Made by a program: the position numbers and the translations under genes. Below the pieces are notes generated by a model, which was given only the letters and a program-made list of their open reading frames with translations, made no database searches and was not told the DNA's origin. From assembly GCA_948567375.1 (NCBI GenBank), contig OX419757.1:37572001-37636000 (forward strand): a stretch of DNA of 64,000 nucleotides, written 5' to 3'. Origin of the DNA: Lunularia cruciata (Eukaryota > Streptophyta > Marchantiopsida > Lunulariales > Lunulariaceae). Positions 10,683 to 22,409 of the stretch are shown piece after piece; the stretch's first letter is position 1; the number at the start of each line of letters is the position of its first letter.

Positions 10683-11280
10683 TGTAATACCATTAGCTAG
10701 ACATATTATCTAAAGGTGAAATTTGGTTTGGTAACATCTAGAAGGATATTATATATGATGGACTAAGTAGATCAGATAGAGGTGTCACCAAAAGAGTTCT
10801 TTCACTAATAGTGCAGGAGTTGAAAACACCTTGACAACTTCAGAGCTAATTTTGGATGCTTAAATGGATGATTTATGCCTCAAAAATGGAAAGAATCTAC
10901 ACTTAGAGATGAAAAAGCTAGTTGTCTCCACTGGTTATTTGTCTTATCAAGAGCTTTCCATTAGTACCTCACCCATGCAATTTTGAGTTTCCTATAGGAA
11001 GATTCTTTAAAGATTCCTTTTGGTCAAACTTGTTTAACCAATTAGATAGGACAAGAACAAACATGTCACCCATCCATGGAACTAATCTATGGGTAGAGCT
11101 TGCTAACATGTCACCAATCCATGTATCTTATGCAAGGGTGGAGCTTCCTTTGAAAGAATCCTCTTTGCTATATAATAAAGACAAGGTGCTTCCGTAGGAC
11201 ATTTTAGTATTGAGAGTGAAGTTTTGTGTTTCTTCTCTTATGTCTCTCTTTGAGAGTTCTCCTATCTTTAGAATTTTACA
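10683..11280 (+). repeat. D 5' LTR
   Basis: It starts TGTAATACC and ends AATTTTACA. TATAATAAAG (near 11170) combines a TATA-like box with a possible AATAAA signal. It has a single copy of the roughly 150-bp 5' module that is duplicated in the B and E LTRs. The adjoining primer site (11282-11293, TGGTATGAGAGC) has one mismatch to tRNA-iMet. Confidence 0.85.
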
Positions 11281-11420
11281 ATGGTATGAGAGCTTAGGTT
11301 TTAATCCAAGAAAGTGGATCACCCTTCTTGGAGGAACAAAGGCTATTGAGAATGAGTAATTTTGAGGGGAGAAACCATAATGAAAAATCAACAGATTAGG
11401 AGTGTTTTACAAAGAGGATG

Positions 11421-12564
11421 GGATGAAGGCTCCTAGAGGACAATTTCCTGTACCCTACTATTGGTTCTTGAATCTGTTCCATATCAAGATGTCATGTGTA
11501 AGAATCATAGATATGTAGTTGCAAGATCTGATGCAAGGAATCCAGGGGATTTTGAATGAGTTTCGGAAGATCAAGATGACCATGGAGGCATTGCAAAGTC
11601 AAATATTTACCTTCAAGAAGCATGAAATAATACAAGAAGGAGAACCATCCCAAAATCCAATACCAAAGTACTTGGAGAGTCACTCATGGCAATGACACCA
11701 ACCCCAATCAACAATGAAGCCATATTGTTACTATAGATGAAGAAGACATGCAACATCAAGCCTTACAAAGGACAACATTCCATGGGAGTAGTGGAAAAAT
11801 GGATTTCAAGAATGAATCATACTTTTGATTATTCACAATAGAGATCATCAATCATTCTGCAAGCGTGTTTGCATGTGGGTCCTTGACTAATAAAGCCCTC
11901 ATATAGTATAATGCTTGGGAATGATCAATATTGGTAGAAGAAAGAGAGGTCACTTGAATGGCAATGCAAGAAGGGTTGCTAAAGAATTTTCAATCTGTGG
12001 ATCCATACAAATGACCAAACCAAACTATGGCAATTGAAGCAAAAGAATAGCGTACAAGAGTACGTGGATGCATTTCTTGATTTGCAAGTTGCAATAACCA
12101 ATATGATTCTAGTAGAAGCTCTAGATAATTTAAACAAGGGTTAAAAGAGCAAATTTGCCAAGAAGTAATGGTACAAAATCCGTGCACTATTTTTGAAGCC
12201 ATTGCTTGGGCTCAGAGAATAGTAGTGGCCTTTGGAGGAGGTGAAGCGGTAGTCTTGACTCAAAATTATTAGGCTGAAACACCACACTTTGGTGGACCAA
12301 TTATTATGGAATTGGGAAACATTTGGTTCCAAGATCAAGGAGCACAATGGCTTCAAGGAGAGATGGAGTCCTATACTAAAAGAGACTCGAGCAGAACAAC
12401 ATCATTGCTACAATTCTGGCCGAGTTGGGCACATAGCCATCAATTGTTATGCTAGTCTTCCTAGAGGCCTTCAGCCTCTATACAAATGATCTTCAAGCAA
12501 CATAAAAAGAGAAATTGAAGAGGAGGATGTGAAAATCACATCAAAAAACAAAGATCACCAATAA
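11421..12564 (+). pseudogene. D pre-gag remnant and gag
   Basis: GCTCCTAGAGGACAATTTCC near 11428 and CTGTTCCATATCAAG near 11475 correspond to the first small pre-gag protein of B, but most of both small frames is deleted. Gag follows from about 11505, with QLQDLMQGIQGILNEF-like sequence and a coiled-coil-like start. The zinc knuckle near 12405-12450 reads CYNSGRVGHIAINC, so the second Cys is Ser. The frame ends at TAA (12562-12564), at the same point as the gag stop of B and E. Many stops occur. Confidence 0.7.
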
Positions 12565-12654
12565 ATGTACCTTGTGGCCTTATTGAAAAATGGAGAAGAG
12601 AAAAAGTAGGGGGAGGAAGAGGATGAGTGCACAAAGGTTGAGGAAGACAAAATC

Positions 12655-13270
12655 ACAATTGATTGTTGTGAATGGAGGTCTAAAAGACAACTAGGTGAGA
12701 GTATTGATAGACATAGGGGCAATATAGAATTTCTTGTCTTGCTTTGTTACAATAAGGTTGGGGATGGATATAGAGAAGCATGATAATAAGAAGTAAAGTT
12801 ACTTAATGATCAAATATAAAGGATTGAGTCATTTCCTAGAAAGGTAACACTCTCTATAGGAGAGTATCAAGAAGAGATTGAGTGGCAAGTGATACAATTA
12901 GCTCATTATGATACAATCTCAAGCATGTTATGGATGTGGCATTACAATGCCAAGGTTGATTAGAGAAAGGAAGTAGTGAGAACTTACCAATGGAATATTG
13001 TTGTGGTTATAGAAAGATCACACATGTAAGAATTGCTTCTCAATGTTATTGGGACAAAAACTTTTTGTTAGATAGATAAAAGTTTTATGGGCCTAATAAG
13101 AGAATTCTAGAATGCACAACTTGATGACAAATTCTTGAGAAATTGAAAGATGTGGTCAATAAGTTTCAAGATATCTTCTCAGATGACCTACCTTTAGGAT
13201 TACCACCCAAAAGGAGAGTAGATCATAAAATTTAAATACTTCCTAAGAAGACACCTCCTTTTAAGGCCCC
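12655..13270 (+). pseudogene. D protease region
   Basis: It is collinear with B pol residues 1-205. LIVVNGGLKD is followed by RVLIDIGA, so the active-site triplet D-P-G of B is D-I-G here, then a stop. It shares [18 protein letters not shown]-like sequence with B. Several stops break the frame. Confidence 0.65.
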
Positions 13271-13292
13271 ATATTGACTATCACCTCATGAG

Positions 13293-13721
13293 TTGGAGGA
13301 GTGTAAGGCTCAAATTGAGGAGATGTTGCAAAAAAGGTTTATCCAACCTAATGTATCATCACATGGAGCTCCTATCTTGTTTGTGAAGAAGAAAGACGGT
13401 ATAATGCACATGGACATTGACTATCGGGGCCTAAATCAACAGATGGTGAAGAATATATATCCCTTACCCCACATGGATGACTTGTTCAGTCAACTCAATA
13501 GGGCAAAACACTTCATCAAACTTGATCTGTGGAGCGGTAACAACCAAATCAAGATTGCGGAGGAGGACATACATAAAACAACCTTTCAAATAAGTTATAG
13601 TTACTTTGAGTATTTGGTGATGCTGTTTGGCTCTACCAATGCATCAACCACTTTCATGAGTTTGATGAGTGACATATTTTGTCTATACTTAGATAAATCT
13701 ATTATTATTGTCCTTTTCTAG
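13293..13721 (+). pseudogene. D reverse transcriptase fragment
   Basis: This 142-codon open stretch carries the N-terminal half of [40 protein letters not shown] (catalytic Asp retained) and [13 protein letters not shown]. It ends in DKSIIIVLF, just where B has the FLDD catalytic pair, which is deleted here. The catalytic centre is therefore lost. Confidence 0.85.
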
Positions 13722-13759
13722 CTATAATCTAGAGTAAGTGCAAAAGGTATCCAAGTGTA

Positions 13760-15620
13760 AAACAAAGGTCATTCAGAAATGGGGTGCTCCAAAAAATCTT
13801 ACTCAACTCAAGAGTTTCTTGGGATTGATGGTGTTCTATCATCTATTTGTCAAAGATTTCTCCAAGGTGCATTACCTCTAATGGCACTACTTGGCAAGGA
13901 GATGTGGGGAACCGTACAAGAATTGGCTTTGAGGAATTGAACGACATATTACTACATGCACCAATCTTGAAATAGTATGACCCAAAATGTCCAATCGAGT
14001 TGACTAAAAATAAATCAAGTGTAGCAATAGGATCAATCCTACAACAAGAGTGGAATGATGGATAACACCCAATTGCATACTTCTCTTGAAAGCTATTTCT
14101 AGTAAAATGCAACTATAACACCACCAAATGAGAAGAGTTAGCCATTGTTCTTGCAACCAAGGATTGGAAGCACTATCTTGGTGAGAAGGCATTTGTAGTG
14201 GAGACAGACCACAAACCTCTAGTCTAAATGGAGACACAAAAGATCTATCTCATTGATAGATTTGATGGGCAAATTAGAAATAAAAATTCAACATGACAAT
14301 CACATATGTGGAAGGCAAGAAATAACTTGCACATGCATTCATCCAAATGCATATTGTAAACAATCTGGTGGTAGAGGTCAAGATGAACCCAAAATTCTGG
14401 CCAAGGATTCTTATTGCTACAATAATTGACCCATAGATTATAGGAGCTCATTCATCCAAAGGCATCACTGCTACCCAAGGACTCACCTTTCATGATGGCA
14501 AGTTATGGATCATGGATACAAAAATATAAGTACCATCATCCCAAGGGAATATCATGATTCCACAATTGCAGGTCACATTGGAGTGGACAAGACCTTAGAT
14601 GTAGTTAAACACCATTACTATTGGCCATGCAAGAACACTAGAGCTTTCAACATATTCCATCATATCATAGAGTATATTCAAAGCTTCCTACTATGTCAAC
14701 AAAATAAAGCTTCTAATCAAGCTCCCATAGGACTCCTTCAACCCCTTCCTACTCCTACACAATGTTAGAAACATGTAAGCATAGATCTGATTTGGCAATT
14801 ACCTAAGACCACCTTAGGGTTTGACTCCATTATAGTCTTTATCAACCAATTCAATAAAATGATTCATATGCATCCTACTACCAAGGACATGATTGCTCCA
14901 CAATTAGCTTAATTGTACTTAGATGCAATCTTTCATTACCATGGTCTATCTTAAGTGCTCATCATTGATAAAGGCACTCAATTCACTAGTTTATTTTGGA
15001 GAACACACTTTGGCATCTTCAAAACCAAATTGGCCATGTCTATGGCTTTCTATCTACATACCGATGGACAAATAGAGTAGGCTGCACTATTGAGGACATG
15101 CTCTAGGGTTTCATCTTAGATGAGCAAGAAAGGTGGGATACCTTACTTCCATTGGTGGAATTTGCCTAAAACAATTTAGTGAATGTATCCACACAAGTCA
15201 CACCATTCTTCCTCATATATTGAGAGTATCTTTTCCTACCTTCAAGCTTGATGAAGATCTTCTTGGTGGCTACCAAGGTTGATGTTGTCAACACTTTTGT
15301 TCTAGAATCCAATAAGGTGTGGAGAACACAAAGCATAGGTTGCAAATTACCCAAAATTCACAAAATTAGTATGCAAATGCACATTGCTAGCATATGGAGT
15401 TCAAAGTTTGGTATCAAGTCTGGCTGTCGACAACCAACCTCATGTTAGTTGGCCCTTGTAAGCTAAGACCTCATTTTATTGGGCCTTTTCCAATGGGCAC
15501 AATGGCCTATCACCTCAAGCTACCTCCATACATGAAGATCCATCTAGTTACATGTTTCATTATTGTGTAGATATGCATCCCGACAACCTCACTTTCCTTC
15601 CATACAAGAAATTTGACCTT
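13760..15620 (+). pseudogene. D RNase H and integrase remnants
   Basis: After the RT deletion the sequence resumes with a B-like connection (LKSFLGLMVFY), RNase H (ETDHKPLV near 14200) and integrase. The segment 14505-14768 holds HDSTIAGHIGVDKTLDVVKH and [10 protein letters not shown], the zinc-binding HHCC region, with an extra in-frame stretch (KNTRAFNIFHH). The integrase core follows (near 14790 and 14970-15075) with many stops. Confidence 0.75.
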
Positions 15621-15625
15621 GTCCT

Positions 15626-16316
15626 ATGAGCCGGCATGTCTCTCACTCAGGATGAACCTCTAATGGCTACTATAGTAGCACACCATGGACTAAGAAGGCA
15701 AGGAACCCCAACTCCATCATACTCCTCCAAGGCTAACACTCCAAGACTCAAGACATTGCTCACTAGAGAACTCAATGAGAGAGAGATAGTTGCAAATGAA
15801 AAGATGATGAGTGCCTCCTTACCCCTTGTTTATATACTTGTGAAATAGTTATGCACTAAATTTATTATTTACCATAATAACTCAAGTTACTAGGCTAAAA
15901 GTCAAGTTAAGTCAAAAAGTATAAAGGAATATCCATCCTCATGGGCATATTCCACTAAGCATGTGATATTATCTTGACCCAACCACTAAGTCAAGGATTC
16001 CTTCACATGGGCTATCCTTGAACTATAGAAGAATCCAAAACAAAAAGACTTGCGAGCCCAAGATTTCTCAACTCTTTCCTCAAAGCCAAACACCTAGGAA
16101 TAATACCAAGTCAACACACTAGAATCCAAAATAGTGGTGCTCATCTTTTCCACTTCCTCTAAAGTAAGGTTCCCACTATTTTAGCTATGATTAAATTTAG
16201 CTAATCATGACTAATGTAGAACCATCCTTTGTCTCTATATAAATAATATCTCTCAAGTATTTGTAATACCAAGCTAAATATCACAATATCACATACATGC
16301 AAAAATGGGTATTCCA
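15626..16316. mobile_element. Insertion S in D (probable solo LTR)
   Basis: D's sequence breaks at GTCCT (15621-15625) and resumes at GTCCA (16317-16321), consistent with a 5-bp target duplication with one mismatch. The 691-bp insert has no retrotransposon coding domain. CTATATAAATA near 16238 and the length fit a solo LTR of another family. A 70-codon open frame (15636-15848) shows no recognisable domain. Exact ends are uncertain by several bases. Confidence 0.55.
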
Positions 16317-16520
16317 GTCCAACATTGATTGATGGCATGGAGGAATATGAAATCAAATCATTTGTGATACCCACCATCCACATGTAGAATATCTTGTATA
16401 TTGGAAAGTGTACTTACTATATGAGGCAACATGGAAGCCAACAACTAACTTGATCCATGCATTGGTGTTTGTGCAATTTTTTGAGCAACAACTTCACAAT
16501 ATCCTTGTTGTGAGACATGA
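16317..16520 (+). pseudogene. D chromodomain remnant
   Basis: LIDGMEEYEI, a degenerate NILYIGK stretch and FFEQQLHN align with the B chromodomain (VIDGIEEYEVERIL, EYLVQWKGYP, FEQQLHN). Chromodomains of this class direct integration to chromatin marks. Here the frame is broken. Confidence 0.75.
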
Positions 16521-16541
16521 CATCTTAAAAGGGAGGAGGTT

Positions 16542-17149
16542 TGTAATACCATTAACTAGACATATTATCCAGAGGTGAAATTTGGTTTGGTAACATCTAG
16601 AAGGATGCTTTATATGATGGACTAAGTAGATCAGATTAAACTAACACCAAAAGAATACTTCCACTAATAGAATAGGAGCTAAAAACACCTTGAAAACTTC
16701 AAAGTCAAATTTGGAGGCCTAAACAAATGAATTAGACCTCAAAAATACAAATGTTTTGGTCATTAGGGAGGCAAAAACCTTTCCTTTCTCCCTCAACTAT
16801 TTTTCTTGTCAAAAGCTTTTCAATGATACTTCACCCATGCAATTCTAAGCTTCCTAATAGAAAATTCTCTAAAGATTCCCTCAAACTTATTTGACCAACC
16901 AGATAGGACAAAAACCAACATGTCACCCATTCATACAACTAATCTAAGATTGAAACTCAATAACATGTCACAAATCTATGTATATAATCCAAGGGTAGAG
17001 CTTCCTTTGAGGGTATCCTCTTTTTTATATAATAAAGACAAGTTGCTCCCTTGGAGCTTTGGAGTATTTCTATATAATAAAAACATTGGAGTATATTTTT
17101 TATTCTCTTGTATCTCTCTTTAGGGTTCTCTTGTCCTCAAAATATTATA
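16542..17149 (+). repeat. D 3' LTR
   Basis: It starts TGTAATACCATTAACTAG directly after a purine-rich tract (AAAAGGGAGGAGG, about 16527-16540, the plus-strand primer site) and ends AATATTATA. It is 608 bp against 598 bp for the 5' copy, with visible divergence. Confidence 0.85.
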
Positions 17150-17154
17150 TAATG

Positions 17155-17219
17155 TAATCTTTCACTACGGTCTTTCATTCTTTTTTTCTCTCCTTTGTCT
17201 TTTATATTGGTATCAGAGC
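17155..17219 (+). repeat. A1 5' LTR end and primer-binding site
   Basis: The last 52 bp of the A1 5' LTR (17155-17206) complete the sequence broken by D. They are followed by TTGGTATCAGAGC, whose TGGTATCAGAGC (17208-17219) is the perfect complement of the 3' end of plant initiator-Met tRNA. Confidence 0.9.
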
Positions 17220-17220
17220 A

Positions 17221-18585
17221 AGAATGAGATGGATGGAATTTATGGACCACCAAATCCATTTTTGCCAAAACTTTGAGAATTTTGTGTCCATGTACTATCC
17301 AAATATCCTTTCATGTAGTTTATCATCTCACACTTTGGGTAGAGTTTCTGAATGCAATCACCTTGTCTGATGAACCCATGGTACTTCAGATTGTAACTTT
17401 TGAAGAACTAATGATGTGTTGCATCTGTGTTAATTTAGATAAATTATAGGTAGTTTTATAGAGTAGTAGTCATGATGGCAATGTTTGAAGTTATCAATAC
17501 TATGCAAGAATAAATCAAGCACCTTACTTGATTGTTAGAAAAACAAGATCATCAATGACAAGAGCATTTAGAGAGAGCACCATTTCCAAAAGGAGAAGAG
17601 TGAATCCAATTTCTCAAGCCCAGGGTATTTGAAGGCAAGAACCTCTCAAGCATAGTGGAGAATTTTGTGTTTGAATATGAATGATATTTTGAAGTTCCAA
17701 ATCTTCAAGATGAACATAAATAGATTCTCTTGGCTTCAAGACAACTGGATGGAGTGACAAAAATATGGTGGCAATTTCAAGTGGAGTGAGTTGAACGGTA
17801 GTTTGTTGTATTAATCTCAGTATGGGAAAAATTCAAGAGTATAATAATTGGGCAATTCCAAGCTATAAATGTCACACAAGCTGCATGAGATAGGTTGGCA
17901 AAATTAAAATAGATTGGTTTTGTAAGAAACTACATCACTCAATTCTAGAACACCACAATGCAAATTCTAGATACATTAGGAAGTAAAGCTCTAGATCTGT
18001 TTGTGAGGAGATTGAAGTCATGCACCAAATTGGAAGTGACCATGTGGGAGGAGCCAAACACTTGGAGAAAGCCATGTAGTTGGTAGAACACTTTGATTCC
18101 TTGGTTGCAACAACTTGGTCTCAACCTTGATCTCCATGCAACTTGCCCACACACTTCAAATGGAAGAGCTGGTACCAATGGAGATTGATACCATCCCATA
18201 AAAATGACTTGGCCCTATAGATAGAGAAAGATTGTGAAAAAATGGTGGTTTCTTTTATTATCGCCAAATTGTGCATCATATTGTTGAATGTCCACTCAAG
18301 AATGTACAACCTTGACAAATCACCCAAATGGAGTTCATGGAGCATGATGATCAAAGAAATGAGGAATCCTAGTAGGAGAACTCAAGCCACCTATTAGAAA
18401 CTTGATTCATTCTAATGGGATTGAAGGCTTGACCTCTACAAGTTTGCTTCACTTGCAAGGTATGATATTTGATTATGGTTGTAGGATTTTGTTTGATTTT
18501 AGAGAATTGTATGTCCATGGAATTAGCCAAATAATTAAGTATTCCTATCAAGCCAATAATTAGAAATAGATTGATTATGGTGGAT
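17221..18585 (+). pseudogene. A1 gag and start of protease
   Basis: MDGIYGPPNPF is followed by a gag-like region (FEGKNLSSIVENFVFEYE, then ILLASRQLDGV) that is collinear with A2 19027-20180 but full of stops. It ends inside the protease region at TGGAT (18581-18585), where A2 inserted. The frame resumes at 22847. There is no intact reading frame. Confidence 0.75.
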
Positions 18586-19014
18586 TACAACAATATGGAG
18601 TTTACTATTCAGTTAGTCAAGACTAACAAAGTAGCAAGTAAGCCAAATTAGCCAAGAATTATAAGAATATTTTAGAAGCATCTAGAAAGCTACTTGGTAC
18701 CTTCCAAGTTTTGGGTGATGTGCATGCCAAGTGGTACTTCTAGGAGGAAGTTTCTTGGGAAGCTTCCTGACTAGCTTAACTTGCATGCCAAGTAGGCGAC
18801 TTCTAGAAGAAAACTTCTTGAGAAACTTCTCGATTAGTTTTACTTGCACTCTAAGGAAGCTTCTTGAGAAGCTTCTCAAGAACCTTGTATGTTCCCTACA
18901 AATACCAAATCCCAAGCTCATGCTAGGCAATCAAAGTTTCCCTTATTCAAGAGTCCCAATATGATCTTTCACCTTGATCTTCCATTCTCCTATTTCTCTC
19001 TTAGATCTTTTGCA
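18586..19014 (+). repeat. A2 5' LTR
   Basis: It starts TACAACAATATGG (family TGTAACAATATGG) and ends CTTTTGCA. GAAGCTTC modules lie at 18759-18766, 18856-18863 and 18868-18875. The primer site at 19016 reads TGGTATCGGAGT, with two mismatches to tRNA-iMet. Confidence 0.9.
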
Positions 19015-19026
19015 TTGGTATCGGAG

Positions 19027-20385
19027 TAGGAATAGGATGGATGGAATTTATGGACCACCAAATCCATTTTTTCCAAACCATTGGGATTTTTATATTCATG
19101 TTTTACCCAAGCATCATTTCACATAGTTCATCATCTCATGCTCTAGGCAACTTTTTTTGAACACAATCACCTTGTTTGATGGACCCTTGGTACTTTTGAT
19201 TGTGACTTATGGAGAATGATGAACATGTTGCATCTACGTGTTAACTTAGATAACTATAGGTAGTTTGATAGAGTAGCATCAAGGGCAAAAATACCCAAAG
19301 TTATCATTGCTATGTAGCAATAGATTGAGCTCCTTACTTGATTGGTGAAAGAATGAGACCATGAATGACAAGAACATATGGAGAGAGCACCATTTAAGAA
19401 GGAGAAGAGAAAATCTAATTTCCAAAGCCCAATGTATATGAAAGTAAGAATCTCTCGAGTGCAATGGGGAATTGTGTGTTTGATTGCAAATGTTATTTTG
19501 AAGCTACAAATCTTCAAGATGAATAGAGACAAATTCTCTTGGATTCAAGCCAATTGAATGGAATGGCAAAATTATGGTGACAATTCCAAGTGAAGCGAGC
19601 TGAATGATAGTTTTTATGCCAATCTTGACATGGGAAAGATTTAGGTGTGAAATAATTTGGTGATTTTAAGCTATAAGTGCCACATGAGTTGCATGAGATA
19701 GATTTGCAGAATTGAGCCAGATTGGGTTTTTGAGAAGCTACATCAATCAAATTTCTAGAACACCTCAATGCAAATTCTATATATGCTAGAAGATGAAGCT
19801 CTAGATCTTTTTGTGAGAGGTTTGGAGTGACATACCAAATGGGAACCCAAACACTTGGAGGAAGCCATATAGTAGGTTGAAGAATTTGATTCCTTGGTTG
19901 TGACAACTTGGTCTTGACCTAGACCTTCACAAAACTTGATAAGACACTACACATAGGTGGAGAAGTTGGCACCAATGCAGATTGATGTCATCCAAAAGAG
20001 ATCACTTGGCATTGTAGATAGGAAAAGATTGAAAAAAATGGTGGTTACTTTTATTATCACCAAATTGGACATCACATTGCTAAATGTCTACTCAAAAATA
20101 GATGATTCCAAAAAATCACCCAAATGGAGTTCATGGAGCATGATAATAAAGAAAATGAAGAATCCTAAGAGGAAAATTTGAGTCACCTACTAGGAACTTG
20201 ATTATTTGCAATAAGATTGAAGGCTAAGCTTGTTCAAGTTTACTTCACTTGCAAGGTATGATATCTAATCGTGGTTGTAGGACTTTGGTTGATTCTAAGA
20301 GTTCAAAAAATTATATGTCCATTTAATAAGCAAAGAAATTAAGTATTCTTATCAAACCAATAATTAGAAGTAGATTGATGATGGT
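19027..20385 (+). pseudogene. A2 gag and protease
   Basis: The gag-like frame opens near 19037 with MDGIYGPPNPF and is collinear with A1. The longest open piece (19957-20181) reads MEKLAPMQIDVIQKRSLG. The protease region near 20385-20530 shares an Y[IL]-x-LRL...P-x-DVxLxLPWL pattern with A1 22880-22985. Stops are frequent. Confidence 0.65.
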
Positions 20386-21395
20386 GGATGGTAAAAAGGG
20401 GTTTTCATTCTATATCTCATATTCTATTACATTGAAGATTGTGAAAGAATATTTGGAGTGTATGAAGTTTGTAGTGGGACCTCTACACTATGATATCATT
20501 CTAAGTTTGCCTTGGCTTCAATTTGATTGGACCCGATAACAAGTCAAGTACAACACCAAGGTAAGAAATACCAAATAGGCTATCTGGCATCTTTGAGTAG
20601 GACACTTAAGAATAGTTAGTCCCAAGATGGGAAGTTTTTTAGTAAAGCAACCATAGAGCAAGCTTTGGAAGAAGATAAGCCTACTTTTGTGGTGTAGATC
20701 AAGCCGATTGTGCATGGAGAATCTAATGAGGGCTAGAAGTCTCATCAAGCAATGGTTGATCAAATAGTTCAAGAGTTTGCAAATGTATTTCCAAATGATC
20801 TACCAAAGGGATTACCCTTTGATCATGGTATGCCCTTCAAAATTGAGTTATTGCCAAGAAGTACTCCAATGAGTAGATCAATCTATTGTCTCTCACCAAA
20901 GGATTTAGACAAGCTCCAAATAACATTGACGGAGTTGTTGGAAAAGGATTTCATATGATAGAGTACATCTCCTTGGGGAGCACCAATAGTACTTGTTCAA
21001 GAGAAGGATAGAGGACTTATTTTCTATATTGATTATCATAGCCCCAATAAACAAACATTGAAGAGCACATGTAACTTACCTTGAATTGATGACTTGCTTG
21101 ATCAATTGAGTGGAGCACAATACTTCTTTAAGTTAGATCTCCAAAGCGGCTATTGGTAGATTCTTATTGATATAAAGGATGTGCAAAAGATTGCCTTTCA
21201 TACAAGGTATGGGCATTTTGAATGGAGAGTTCAACCTTTTGGGCTCAATAATGCTCATGTAGTCTTCATGGATTAGATGCATTAGGTGTTGGATGGGCTA
21301 TTGGATCAATATGTGGTGGTTCTTGGATGACATTTTAATCTATAACAAAATATAGGCAAAACATGCAAATCATATGCAAGAAGTCTTAAAACTAC
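20386..21395 (+). pseudogene. A2 protease end and reverse transcriptase
   Basis: RT begins near 20750 with FANVFPNDLPKGLPFDHGMP and RSIYCLSPKDLDKLQ. It continues WGAPIVLVQEKD, IDDLLDQLSGAQYFFKLDLQ (catalytic Asp kept) and [12 protein letters not shown]. Around 21325 the Y/F-x-DD site is disrupted by a frameshift. The sequence then joins the integrase region directly. Confidence 0.8.
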
Positions 21396-22380
21396 TAATC
21401 ATTGGTCACATGGATGTGGACAAGACCTTGGGTTACCTATAATGCCGATGATGGTGGCCCAACATGACACAAGATATTTATGAGTTTATCCAATCTTGTG
21501 AGAGCCGCCAACGCAACAAGACCAACAATTAGAAACCAAGTAGACTCCTTCAACCACATCCCATTCCCTTTATTTGATAGGAACATGTGAGCTTAGATCT
21601 CATCACATCCTTGGCCAAGGCAAAGCAAGAGCACAAAAATTGTGGTGTTTTCCAATAAACTAAGTAAGAAAATCCATTTGGCACCAACCTTTGATACAAT
21701 GGATGCTCCAACATTGGACCAAATCTACTTCAATAATGTCTTCAAACATCATGAGATGCCTTATGTAATCATCTTTGACCATGATTCTTGATTCATCAAA
21801 AAAATTTGGCAAACACTCTTCCAATTACTTGGCACCAAGATTGCTTTCTCTATGGCCTATCATCCTTGAAGTGATGGATGAATTAAATATGAAAATCACA
21901 CCTTGGAAGATATGCTTTGTGCCTTTGTCAATGTTCACCATACCAATTGGAATGATAAGGTCATGCTTTCTTCTTGTAAACTACCCTTTCCTCTTGATAC
22001 CCAAGTTCATAAACTTGCTCCTAAATGGATAGGTCCATTTGATGTCACCTAAATCATTTCTTAACTTTCTTATCAATTTGCCTTGCCTTGCCTTGTTATA
22101 TGTGCATCCACCTATCTTTCATGTTTCCAATATGAAACCCATTTTTTCTAATCCATCTTGTGTCCAACCTCCTCCTCTTCCATCCCTATCAACAGTCATA
22201 AGGAGTATGAACTTGATTATATCCTTGCATGTTGTCACATTCAACATGATAGTCAACAACCTATAGAGTACAAAGTCTTTTGGAAAGGGTATCCGCTTCA
22301 TGATGCCAGTTGGGAACCACTTTCTCATCTCCATAATGCACAAATAGCCATCCAAGAGTTCACAACTTCCATGGTGATAA
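21396..22380 (+). pseudogene. A2 integrase and chromodomain
   Basis: It opens in the zinc-binding region (a degenerate GHMDVDKTLG) and runs through broken integrase core sequence. It closes with a chromodomain in the open segment 22158-22445: KEYELDYILACCHIQ, EYKVFWKGYP and ASWEPLSHLHNAQIA. The VFWKGYP and SWEP signature is diagnostic. Stops occur throughout the core. Confidence 0.8.
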
Positions 22381-22409
22381 AGACATCACCAAATAGCAAT
22401 GGAAGAATA

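Larger units (their letters stand above)
10683..17149 (+). mobile_element. Ty3/gypsy chromovirus D (B family), degenerate
   Basis: It inserted in the A1 5' LTR with target duplications CAATG (10678-10682) and TAATG (17150-17154). Its two LTRs (598 and 608 bp) begin TGTAATACC. The interior follows B's order: pre-gag remnant, gag, protease, RT, RNase H, integrase, chromodomain. Stops and indels are dense. The RT has lost the DD-containing block after about 13720, and the chromodomain region is split by insertion S (15626-16316). Confidence 0.85.

Noticed and set aside
19254-19906. Minus-strand open frames of 92 and 130 codons in A2
   Set aside because: They are antisense to the decayed gag of A2 and have no recognisable domain.
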